A stretch of 64,000 nucleotides of DNA from Maricaulis maris MCS10 (GTDB lineage Bacteria; Pseudomonadota; Alphaproteobacteria; Caulobacterales; Maricaulaceae): NCBI RefSeq assembly GCF_000014745.1, contig NC_008347.1, forward strand, positions 806,001 through 870,000, in the 5' to 3' direction. Position 1 is the first letter of the stretch, and each line of letters starts with the position of its first letter. The position numbers were made by a program, and so were the translations under genes. Below, one piece after another: positions 1 through 6,986 of the stretch. The notes beneath the pieces were generated by a model. It saw only the letters and a list, made by a program, of their open reading frames with translations, was not told the origin of the DNA and ran no database searches.

Positions 1-13
1 GGGAGTTTAGATC

Positions 14-1027
14 ATGGCCAAGATGAACATGATCCAGGCCCTCAACTCGGCCCTGGACAACATGATGGAACGCGACCCGGACGTGATCAGCTTTGGCGAG
101 GATGCCGGCTATTTCGGCGGCGTCTTCCGGGTCACCGCGAACCTGCAGACGAAATATGGTCTCGACCGCTCCTTCGATGCGCCGATCAACGAGGCGGCGA
201 TCATGGGCATGGCGATCGGCATGGCGGCGAAGGGTTTGAAGCCCGTCGCGGAAATCCAGTTCTCGGACTATATCTTCCCCGGTCTCGACCAGATCGTCTC
301 GGAAATGTCGCGCATCCGCTATCGTACCGCCGGCGCCTTCACCACGCCGGTCGTGGTGCGCACGCCCTGCGGCGGTGGTATCCGCGGTGGCCAGACCCAT
401 TCGATGAGCCCGGAAGCCTTCTTCACCCAGGTGCCTGGGGTGCAGGTGGTGATGCCGTCCAACCCCTATGACGCCAAGGGCCTGCTGATCGCTGCGATCG
501 AAAGCCCGGACCCGGTCATCTTCTTCGAGCCGAAACGCCTCTATAATGGCCCCTTCGAGGGACATTCCGGCGGTGCCCTGTCGAGCTGGGCCAATCACCC
601 CAAGGGCGAAGTGCCCGAGGACCATTACAGCCTGCCGATCGGCAAGGCCGAAGTGGTGCGTGAAGGCTCGGCTGTCACGATTGTCGCCTATGGCACGCTT
701 GTCCTGGTCGCCCAGGCAGCGGCCGAGAAGGCGGGTATCGATGCCGAGATCATCGACCTCAAGACACTGGTTCCCTACGATATCGAGACGATCGCCCGTT
801 CGGTGAACAAGACGGGTCGGTGTATAGTTGCCCAGGAAGCGCCGCGCACTTCCGGCTTCGCCGCCGAGCTGGCGGCGCAGATCCAGGAAGAGTGCTTTTT
901 CGCGCTCGAGGCGCCGATCCAGCGCGTCACCGGCTGGGACACGCCTTATCCGCACGCCCATGAATGGTCCTACTTCCCGGGGCCGGACCGTTTCATCAAT
1001 GCCATGAACACCGTTCTGGAGGCCTGA
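14..1027 (+). CDS. bkdA2: Branched-chain 2-oxoacid dehydrogenase E1 component, beta subunit
   Basis: Beta subunit of the thiamine-diphosphate-dependent E1 enzyme. With the alpha subunit it decarboxylates the 2-oxoacids of valine, leucine and isoleucine and passes the acyl group to the E2 lipoyl arm. The 337-residue protein is full length: an N-terminal transketolase pyrimidine-binding domain (to about residue 180, with PCGGGIRGGQTHS) and a C-terminal transketolase domain. The segment MPSNPYDAKGLLIAAIE and the C-terminal VTGWDTPYPHAHEW match BkdA2 rather than pyruvate dehydrogenase beta. A GGGAG ribosome site at 1-5 fixes the ATG. The alpha subunit should lie just upstream; TAG at 8-10 may be its stop, but only 13 bases are visible. 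bkdB follows after 3 bases. Confidence 0.93.
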   Translation: MAKMNMIQALNSALDNMMERDPDVISFGEDAGYFGGVFRVTANLQTKYGLDRSFDAPINEAAIMGMAIGMAAKGLKPVAEIQFSDYIFPGLDQIVSEMSRIRYRTAGAFTTPVVVRTPCGGGIRGGQTHSMSPEAFFTQVPGVQVVMPSNPYDAKGLLIAAIESPDPVIFFEPKRLYNGPFEGHSGGALSSWANHPKGEVPEDHYSLPIGKAEVVREGSAVTIVAYGTLVLVAQAAAEKAGIDAEIIDLKTLVPYDIETIARSVNKTGRCIVAQEAPRTSGFAAELAAQIQEECFFALEAPIQRVTGWDTPYPHAHEWSYFPGPDRFINAMNTVLEA

Positions 1028-1030
1028 TCG

Positions 1031-2290
1031 ATGAGCGAATACCGTTACAAGATGCCCGATGTCGGCGAAGGGATTGTCGAGGCGGAAATCGTCGAGTGGC
1101 ATGTCAAGGAAGGCGATACGGTCACCGAGGACCAGCACGTCCTTGATGTGATGACCGACAAGGCCACGGTTGAAATTCCCTGCGCCGTCAACGGCAAGGT
1201 GACCAAGCTGGTCGGCGCTCCGGGTGACGTCATTGCGGTCGGCACCGAGATCATGTTCATCGCCGTCGACAGCGCGGTTCCCGCAGAAGCCGAAGCGCCT
1301 GTCGAAGCCGAAGCCAAGGCCGAGCCGGCCAAACCGGCAGCGCCCAAGGCCGCCGAACCGGTCGCCGCCGCCGAAGCCCCGTCGATTGCCAGCCGCACCG
1401 GCGGTGAGCGCCCGCTGGCCAGCCCGGCGGTTCGCAAGCGCGCGCTTGAAGCGGATATCCGGCTGGCCAATGTGCCCGGCACGGGTCCGGCCGGTCGCAT
1501 CACCCATGACGACCTGGACGATTTCATCAAGTCAGGCGGCCGTTTGGTCGCACGCTCGGGCTCGGGCAGTTCTTCGGTCCGCGCACCGCGCACCGGCGTG
1601 ACCGAGGAAAAGGTGATCGGCCTGCGTCGCCGCATCTCCGAGAACATGTCCCATGTCCAGCGCACCGTCCCTGACATTGCCTATGTCGAGGAAATCGACG
1701 TTACGGCGCTGGAAGAATTGCGCGGCCACCTCAATGCCAGCAAGTCGGATGACCAGGCCAAGCTGACCTTCATTCCCTTCCTGGTCATGGCGCTGACCAA
1801 GGCGCTGCCCAATACGCCGCAGGCCAATGCCCATTTCGATGGCGAGGCGATGCTGCTGACCAAGCATGACGCTGTCCATTGCGGGGTCGCTGCGGCGACA
1901 CCGAATGGCCTTATGGTGCCGGTCATCAAGCACGCCGAAAGCCTCGACATCTGGCAGATCGCGGCCGAGCTGAAGCGTCTGGCCGGAGCGGCCAAGGATG
2001 GCAAGGCGACCAAGGACGAGCTGACCGGCTCGACCATCACCATCACCTCGCTGGGAGCGATTGGGGGCCTGGTCACCACACCCATCCTCAACGCGCCGGA
2101 AACCGCCATTATCGGCGTCAACAAGATGCAGACCCTGCCGCGCTACAACGCCGAGGGCCTGGTCGTGCCGCGCAAGCTGATGAACCTGTCGAGCTGTTTC
2201 GATCACCGCATCGTCGACGGCTATGAGGCGGCGATGCTGATCCAGTCCGTGAAGCGCTATCTGGAGAACCCGGCCACGCTGTTCATGTAA
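1031..2290 (+). CDS. bkdB: Branched-chain 2-oxoacid dehydrogenase E2 (lipoamide acyltransferase)
   Basis: Core acyltransferase of the branched-chain complex, moving the acyl group from the lipoyl arm to CoA. Order of parts in 419 residues: one lipoyl domain (about 1-76; lipoyl lysine K44 in MTDKATVEIP), an Ala/Pro/Glu-rich linker (about 78-125), a peripheral-subunit-binding domain (about 130-167, ASPAVRKRALE), a second linker, then the catalytic domain ending in the active-site motif DHRIVDG (H392, D396). It starts 3 bases after bkdA2, so the two are co-transcribed. A single lipoyl domain is usual for BCKDH-type E2. Confidence 0.93.
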   Translation: MSEYRYKMPDVGEGIVEAEIVEWHVKEGDTVTEDQHVLDVMTDKATVEIPCAVNGKVTKLVGAPGDVIAVGTEIMFIAVDSAVPAEAEAPVEAEAKAEPAKPAAPKAAEPVAAAEAPSIASRTGGERPLASPAVRKRALEADIRLANVPGTGPAGRITHDDLDDFIKSGGRLVARSGSGSSSVRAPRTGVTEEKVIGLRRRISENMSHVQRTVPDIAYVEEIDVTALEELRGHLNASKSDDQAKLTFIPFLVMALTKALPNTPQANAHFDGEAMLLTKHDAVHCGVAAATPNGLMVPVIKHAESLDIWQIAAELKRLAGAAKDGKATKDELTGSTITITSLGAIGGLVTTPILNAPETAIIGVNKMQTLPRYNAEGLVVPRKLMNLSSCFDHRIVDGYEAAMLIQSVKRYLENPATLFM

Positions 2291-2368
2291 AGCTCGGTCA
2301 GATCCTTCCCCGACAATGGGAGGTCCGGTTTGATTGTCAGCTCCCGGGGGATGCCCTAGGATTGTGCC

Positions 2369-2617
2369 ATGACTCACAAATTTTGGCATGCGCAATGGGA
2401 TCGTCCGAACGGGACGCCGCGCGCTGAGCTTGATGCGCTTGAAACCAGTTTTTGGAAGACGCTGGGCGGGATCGCCCTGGCGATCACACTACTTGTCGCG
2501 CTCGGCGGGGCGATCTGGTTTCTCGGCAATGATCCGCTGGTCTGGGTAGTGTCCGGGATTGCCCTGCTTGTCACCACAAGCGTAGGCGGGCTGGTCTGGC
2601 TGTCCCGGAAGGGGTGA
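2369..2617 (+). CDS. Small two-pass membrane protein, unknown function
   Basis: 82-residue protein with a polar N-terminal stretch (about 1-28) and two hydrophobic segments (about 31-53 and 57-77) ending in a basic tail (LSRKG). It resembles no family I recognise. It lies 78 bases after bkdB on the same strand and before another tiny membrane protein and lpdA, so it may share the operon. An AGGA lies upstream of the ATG. Reality as a gene is supported by the coherent two-helix hydrophobic pattern and correct orientation; function cannot be stated. Confidence 0.6.
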   Translation: MTHKFWHAQWDRPNGTPRAELDALETSFWKTLGGIALAITLLVALGGAIWFLGNDPLVWVVSGIALLVTTSVGGLVWLSRKG

Positions 2618-2707
2618 CACCGTCACTCTTCCGCCGCCGCTCCGCGCAAGACAGGCCTTGACCCGCCCGTCGGGTGAGCGGAAAAACGGGGGCAGGGGAG
2701 CACCGGC

Positions 2708-2917
2708 ATGTCAGCCATCGCGAAACAGACTTGGTCCGATTTTGTCACGGTCACCGCCGTCTGGGCGGGGCTGGTCTTCGTTCTGATGTTCTACCACAAG
2801 AAAGTCGGCATGCCGTCGGAATGGATGCCGCAAGTCGTGTTCGGCAGCTTTGTGCTGGTCGCCATCCTCGCACCGATCGGCTCCTTGCTCTGGCGCCGCG
2901 TGATCCGGTCGACCTAG
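2708..2917 (+). CDS. Small membrane protein, unknown function
   Basis: 69-residue protein with two hydrophobic segments (about 11-29 and 43-62) separated by a short charged loop (YHKKVGMPSEW) and a basic C-terminus (WRRVIRST). A GGGGAG ribosome site at about 2695-2700 lies 7 bases before the ATG. A longer overlapping open frame from 2674 in another phase has no membrane pattern and was not chosen. It sits between the E2 and E3 genes and is probably co-transcribed with them. The family is not recognised. Confidence 0.6.
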   Translation: MSAIAKQTWSDFVTVTAVWAGLVFVLMFYHKKVGMPSEWMPQVVFGSFVLVAILAPIGSLLWRRVIRST

Positions 2918-3011
2918 CCTCAGTCAGCCCCTTTCCCTTTATCCGCCGAACCGCTAAATCCGTCCCCGGAAAACGCGTTTTCGTGCTTTGATCTTCCAAG
3001 GAGCGCCTGTG

Positions 3012-4442
3012 ATGCAGACACGGTCTTGCCAAGTCCTCATTGTCGGAGGTGGCCCGGGCGGCTATCCGGCCGCCATCCGCGCCGGCCAGCTGGGTCTGGA
3101 CACCATTATTGTCGACAAGCACGGGCTGGGCGGCACCTGCCTCAATCGTGGCTGTATCCCGTCCAAGGCGATGATCCATGCGGCGACCAAGTTCGAGGAA
3201 ATGGGCAAGCATGCCGATAGCGATGTGCTGGGCATCTCGCTGGCCGAAGCGCCCAAGCTGGACATGGGCAAGCTGGTTGGCTGGAAGGACGGCATCGTCT
3301 CCAAGCTCACCGGCGGTGTCGGCCAACTGATCAAGGCAGCGGGCGCCGAGCACCTTGCCGGCTGGGCCGAGTTCTCCAACGCCAAGACCTGTGTCGTCAC
3401 GCAGGACAATGGCGAAAAGGTCGAGATCACGGCGGAAAACGTCATTCTCGCCACCGGTTCGGTCGAGGTCGAACTGCCCTTCCTGCCCTTCGGGGACACG
3501 GTCATCGGCTCGACCGAAGCGCTGAACCTGACCGAATTGCCGGAAAAACTGGTCGTGGTCGGGGCCGGCTATATCGGGCTGGAACTGGGCATCGCCTATC
3601 GCAAGCTGGGCTCGGACGTCACCTTTATCGAGGCGTCGGACGGCATCCTGCCGCTCTACGACAAGGAGATCACCCGTCCGATCACCATGTGGTTGAAGAA
3701 GCACAAGGTGGCGGTCAACCTGTCCTGCAAGGCCAAGGGCGTCACCGAAAAAGGCGGCAAGGCCGTGCTCGCCTATGAGGACGCCAAGGGCGCGGCGCAG
3801 ACCATCGAGGCCGACAAGATCCTCGTCGCGGTCGGCCGCAAGGCCTGCCTGGATGGCTGGGGCCTGGAAAACATGGGCCTCGATCTCGAGGGCGGGAAAT
3901 TCATCAAGGTCGACAGCCAGTGCCGCACCGGCATGCGCGGCGTCTATGCCATCGGCGATGTCGTTGGCGAGCCGCTGCTGGCCCACAAGGCAACGGCCCA
4001 GGGCGAGATGGTCGCCGAGATCATTGCCGGTCATCGCCGCGAGCATGATCCAGTCTCCATTGCCGCTGTCTGCTTCACCGAGCCGGAAATCGTCGGCGTC
4101 GGCCTGACGCCGGACGAGGCCAAGGCCAAGGGCGAAGAGATCATCACCGGCAAATTCCCGCTCGCCGCCTCCGGTCGATACCTGTCGATGGAAGCGGGCC
4201 TCGATGGCGGTTTCGTCCGCGTCACCGCGCGCAAGGAAGACCATGTCATCCTCGGCATTCACGCGGTTGGCACCCATGTCTCCGAACTGTCGGGTGAGTT
4301 CGCCCTGGCGGTCGAGATGGGCGCCCGCCTCGACGACATCGCCGGCACCATCCACGTCCACCCGACCCTGACCGAAGGCTTCGCCGAAGCCGCGCTGACG
4401 GCACTGGGCCACCCGATCCATATTTCGGCGCCGAAGAAGTAG
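3012..4442 (+). CDS. lpdA: Dihydrolipoyl dehydrogenase (E3)
   Basis: FAD enzyme that reoxidises the dihydrolipoyl arm of 2-oxoacid dehydrogenase complexes with NAD+. The 476-residue protein has the FAD-binding GGGPGGYPAA motif, the redox-active disulfide C43/C48 (GGTCLNRGCIPSK), a second Rossmann motif (VVVGAGYIGLELG), the second FAD motif (MRGVYAIGDV) and the C-terminal active-site HVHPTLTE (H450, E455). AAGGAG at 2998-3003, 8 bases before ATG 3012, sets the start; an in-frame extension to 2988 lacks a ribosome site. It is probably the E3 of the adjacent branched-chain complex, though Lpd proteins can serve several complexes. Confidence 0.93.
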   Translation: MQTRSCQVLIVGGGPGGYPAAIRAGQLGLDTIIVDKHGLGGTCLNRGCIPSKAMIHAATKFEEMGKHADSDVLGISLAEAPKLDMGKLVGWKDGIVSKLTGGVGQLIKAAGAEHLAGWAEFSNAKTCVVTQDNGEKVEITAENVILATGSVEVELPFLPFGDTVIGSTEALNLTELPEKLVVVGAGYIGLELGIAYRKLGSDVTFIEASDGILPLYDKEITRPITMWLKKHKVAVNLSCKAKGVTEKGGKAVLAYEDAKGAAQTIEADKILVAVGRKACLDGWGLENMGLDLEGGKFIKVDSQCRTGMRGVYAIGDVVGEPLLAHKATAQGEMVAEIIAGHRREHDPVSIAAVCFTEPEIVGVGLTPDEAKAKGEEIITGKFPLAASGRYLSMEAGLDGGFVRVTARKEDHVILGIHAVGTHVSELSGEFALAVEMGARLDDIAGTIHVHPTLTEGFAEAALTALGHPIHISAPKK

Positions 4443-4443
4443 A

Positions 4444-4561
4444 CCCCTCACCCGGCCTGCGGCCACCCTCTCCCGCAAGGGGAGAGGGCGTTCTTGCCAG
4501 CGGCGAATTTTCACGCCTTCTCCCCTTGCGGGAGAAGGTCCCCGAAGGGGGGATGAGGGGG
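4444..4561. repeat. Palindromic intergenic element, CCCCTCA/TGAGGGG ends
   Basis: The outer ends CCCCTCA (4444) and TGAGGGG (to 4560) face each other. Each arm, about 48 bp, carries an internal hairpin (CTCTCCCGCAAGGGGAGAG on the left, CTTCTCCCCTTGCGGGAGAAG on the right, the second the inverted near-copy of the first). The centre is about 20 bp. It fills the gap between lpdA and the thioesterase gene. It looks like a REP/MITE-type element and the RNA would form a strong hairpin downstream of lpdA. No protein is encoded. Confidence 0.8.
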
Positions 4562-4623
4562 AGCGGCCTTCACCTCCTCGATGACGTCTCTATATAGAGC
4601 CCAGCAATAGAGGCGGGATCATC

Positions 4624-5118
4624 ATGGACGACACCGGCAGTTTCCTCTCCGGCATCATCGGGGCTGACCAGGCGGTCGCGGGCGAGGGCATGGGCTGCGT
4701 CTCCTTCGAGACCGCCTTCCTGCGCCGGATCGAACCGGGGCCGGCCGATATCGACGAGCTCGGCCATGTCAATAATGTCGTCTATCTGCGCTGGGTCCAG
4801 GATATCGCTATTACGCATTGGCATGCCGTCGCCCCGGACGACATGGTCGGCGGCGAGGTCTGGGTGGCGCTCAAACACACGATTGAATACCGCGACCCGA
4901 TCCTGCCCGGCGAGGTCGCCGAAATCCGCACCTGGCTCGGCCGACCGCACGGTCCCCGCTTTGACCGTCATGTCGATATCCGCAAGCCCAGCGCCAAACG
5001 CTTCTCCGCTCGCGCCACCACGGAATGGTGCCGGATCAATCGCGACAGCCGCCGCCCGATGCGGATCGGTGAGGATGTGATGGCGGCGTTCGGCCTGGTC
5101 GGGGCTGAGTTGGGGTAA
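4624..5118 (+). CDS. Acyl-CoA thioesterase, 4HBT hotdog family
   Basis: 164-residue hotdog-fold thioesterase that probably hydrolyses an acyl-CoA or acyl-ACP. The 4-hydroxybenzoyl-CoA-thioesterase-type motif is clear: IDELGHVNNVVYLRW (D44, H48, N50, N51), followed by a second half with the strand pattern ALKHTIEYRDPILPGE. It begins after the palindromic element and ends one base before the stop of the convergent dehydrogenase gene. The substrate cannot be told from sequence. Confidence 0.8.
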   Translation: MDDTGSFLSGIIGADQAVAGEGMGCVSFETAFLRRIEPGPADIDELGHVNNVVYLRWVQDIAITHWHAVAPDDMVGGEVWVALKHTIEYRDPILPGEVAEIRTWLGRPHGPRFDRHVDIRKPSAKRFSARATTEWCRINRDSRRPMRIGEDVMAAFGLVGAELG

Positions 5119-5119
5119 C

Positions 5120-6187
5120 TCAGACCCGCTCAACCACACCCAGCTTTTCCGCAGCCGCATTCAATTGCCCGATCGTAACCTCATCCAGCGGGATGCCTTC
5201 CTTGCCGCGTTTGCCGGCGATGGCGCGTTCCGGGTCGCCGGGATAGAGGACGGGGCTGTCCCAGTCCATCGGCGGGGAGGCGAGGGCATAGCGGGCCATG
5301 GCGTCGGTCTCGGCCTGCATCCAGGCGCGGTCGCCGAAGGCGTCCGGGTCGATCAGGATGGAGAACATCGAGTTTTTCAGGCCGCCCGAGCGGGGATGGT
5401 CGGGCTGGATGGTCCCGGCACCGCCCAGCACGCCGGCCAGCAATTCGCAGGCGAAGGCCAGGCCATAGCCCTTGTGCTTGCCCAGCGGGGTCAGGGCCCC
5501 CTCAATTTCGAACCCGCTCATGCCCGACGGATCTGTCGTCGGTCGCCCCTGTTTGTCAATCAGCGACCCGGCGGGTACGGGCAGGCCCTTGTTGGCGGCG
5601 ACCCGGGCCTTGCCCAGGGCGATCTGGCTAGTGGCGATGTCGAGCAGGAAGGCCGGGCGCGTGTCTGTCGCCGGAAATCCGATGCAGACGGGATTGGTGC
5701 CAAAACGGGCGTCGGAACCGCGATAAGGGGCGACCAGCGGGGCGTGATCGGTGACATTGACGAAGTGCATCGAGATCAGGCCCGCCTCGGAGGCTTGTTC
5801 GGCATAGGCGCCGATGCGGCCCAGATGATGGGCATTGCCGAGAGTGGCCGCCGCCAGCCCGCCGGACTTCGCCTTGGCGCCGGCCTGGTGGATCAGTCGC
5901 TGGCCGGCCGGAGCGCCCCAGCCGCCGCCGGCGTCAACCCGCAGCAGGACGGTGGTGTCGGTCAGGACGGTATCGTCGGCATCAAGGCAGACCTGTCCGC
6001 GCCGGATATGGCCGGCATAAGCAGGCAGGATGCCGACTCCGTGGCTGTCATGGCCCTTGAGGTTGGCCTCGACGAGGTGCCGGGCAACGCATTCGGCGTC
6101 ATCGACACGAGCGCCGGCGCGGACAAGCACGGCCGTGCAGAATGCGGTCAGGTTGGGGGCGTCGAGGCGTCGTTCGGGGGTATTCAT
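5120..6187 (-). CDS. Ldh/malate dehydrogenase family NAD(P)-dependent oxidoreductase
   Basis: Member of the non-Rossmann malate/L-lactate (YlbC/ComC/DlgD-type) dehydrogenase family, reducing 2-oxoacids with NAD(P)H. 355 residues, usual length. Conserved features: KGHDSHGVG (catalytic H49) near the N-terminus, RFGTNPVCIGFP, LDIATSQIALGK in the cofactor region and GKHKGYGLAFACELLAG in the C-terminal half. The gene is divergent from the TonB-like gene across a 337-base AT-rich gap. Substrate (malate, sulfolactate, ureidoglycolate and others occur in the family) is not predictable. Confidence 0.85.
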   Translation of the reverse strand: MNTPERRLDAPNLTAFCTAVLVRAGARVDDAECVARHLVEANLKGHDSHGVGILPAYAGHIRRGQVCLDADDTVLTDTTVLLRVDAGGGWGAPAGQRLIHQAGAKAKSGGLAAATLGNAHHLGRIGAYAEQASEAGLISMHFVNVTDHAPLVAPYRGSDARFGTNPVCIGFPATDTRPAFLLDIATSQIALGKARVAANKGLPVPAGSLIDKQGRPTTDPSGMSGFEIEGALTPLGKHKGYGLAFACELLAGVLGGAGTIQPDHPRSGGLKNSMFSILIDPDAFGDRAWMQAETDAMARYALASPPMDWDSPVLYPGDPERAIAGKRGKEGIPLDEVTIGQLNAAAEKLGVVERV

Positions 6188-6524
6188 GCGTTGATCTTTA
6201 TCTCGCCGTCGTCAAATGGCCGAGTGCATAAGATTTGATCCAGCCTGTTAGCGTTTTATTAAGCATAGATCGGATTGAAATCTGTCGCATTCTGGCACAA
6301 CCGAGAGAGGTTGGTGATTTTTTCGTCATAACCCGTTGTATTTGTTAAATAAAAAAAGCCGTCAGAATTCTGCCTTTTCCGTCCGGATTTAAGCGTTTGG
6401 CAACCGCTATGGGGCATGATCCATCTCGTCGGGCAGCAAACGACCCGCAGGAAATCAACAACGGCGTTCGAACACGGGGAAAATCCCGGACACGCCACTT
6501 TGTAAATTGGATGAAGGGTATGTC
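6188..6524. promoter_or_regulatory. Divergent, AT-rich intergenic region
   Basis: 337 bases without a convincing gene between the dehydrogenase (leftward) and the TonB-like gene (rightward). It is distinctly more AT-rich than its surroundings, including an A/T run near 6340-6357 (TTGTTAAATAAAAAAAG). It must hold the promoters of both genes. TTAG-N7-TTAA at 6248-6262 is one mismatch from the CtrA half-site pair TTAA-N7-TTAA, close to the dehydrogenase start. No sigma-70 box was assigned with confidence. Confidence 0.45.
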
Positions 6525-6857
6525 ATGAAAAAGACGGGAACCATGATTCTGGCGGCAGCAATGTCTGCCATGGCTTTCACAGCGGCACCGGCTCTGGCTC
6601 AGGACCGTGAACGTACGAGTGTGGAAGCGCCGGAATATCCGCGAGGCGCAGAGCGTCGCGGTATCGAAGGATACGCAGTGGTTGAGTATACGGTCGCCGA
6701 AGACGGTTCGGTTGCTGAAGCCACGGTTGTCGAAGCCGAGCCGGAAGGCGTGTTCGATCGCGCTGTGATCCGCGCCATTGAAGGCTGGTCTTATGCCCCG
6801 GCTGCAGCCGCAACCGCAGGTATGCAGCAGCGGTTCGACTTTAATCTCGGTGGCTAA
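6525..6857 (+). CDS. Periplasmic TonB C-terminal-domain protein
   Basis: 110 residues. Signal peptide about 1-22 (MKKTGTMILAAAMSAM... then APALA/QD), then a single TonB C-terminal domain: PEYPRGAERRGIEGYAVVEY, VAEDGSVAEATVVEAEPEG and a closing AIEGWSYAP/RFDF. There is no N-terminal anchor or proline-rich spacer as in real TonB, so it is probably a soluble periplasmic protein. ATG 6525 follows GAAGGG; an upstream in-frame TTG would spoil the signal peptide. The gene is monocistronic and closed by the terminator at 6923. Related in its C-terminus to the lipoprotein at 51086-51523. Confidence 0.8.
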   Translation: MKKTGTMILAAAMSAMAFTAAPALAQDRERTSVEAPEYPRGAERRGIEGYAVVEYTVAEDGSVAEATVVEAEPEGVFDRAVIRAIEGWSYAPAAAATAGMQQRFDFNLGG

Positions 6858-6922
6858 CACCCTGAGATCAAGCGCTATTCAGCAAAAGAACTGAAATGCG
6901 TTTACCATAATAAGAATTCATT

Positions 6923-6955
6923 TACGGCGGCGCGATAGCGTCGCCGTATCTTTTT
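6923..6955 (+). terminator. Rho-independent terminator after the TonB-like gene
   Basis: Eleven-pair stem (one G-T) from TACGGCG at 6923 to CGCCGTA ending at 6948, with a GATA tetraloop at 6934-6937, followed by TCTTTTT. It lies 66 bases after the TonB-like stop and before the chemoreceptor start. Confidence 0.85.
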
Positions 6956-6986
6956 GGGTCAGGCCATCAGCCTTAGGGGCCATGAA

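Noticed and set aside
2751-4514. A 587-codon open frame on the minus strand opposite lpdA
   Set aside because: It lies antisense to a strongly conserved E3 gene and its translation is low-complexity (His, Arg, Gly, Asp), as expected from a shadow of a GC-rich gene.
5165-6238. A 357-codon open frame on the plus strand opposite the malate/lactate dehydrogenase gene
   Set aside because: The minus strand encodes a well-matched dehydrogenase; the plus frame has shadow composition.
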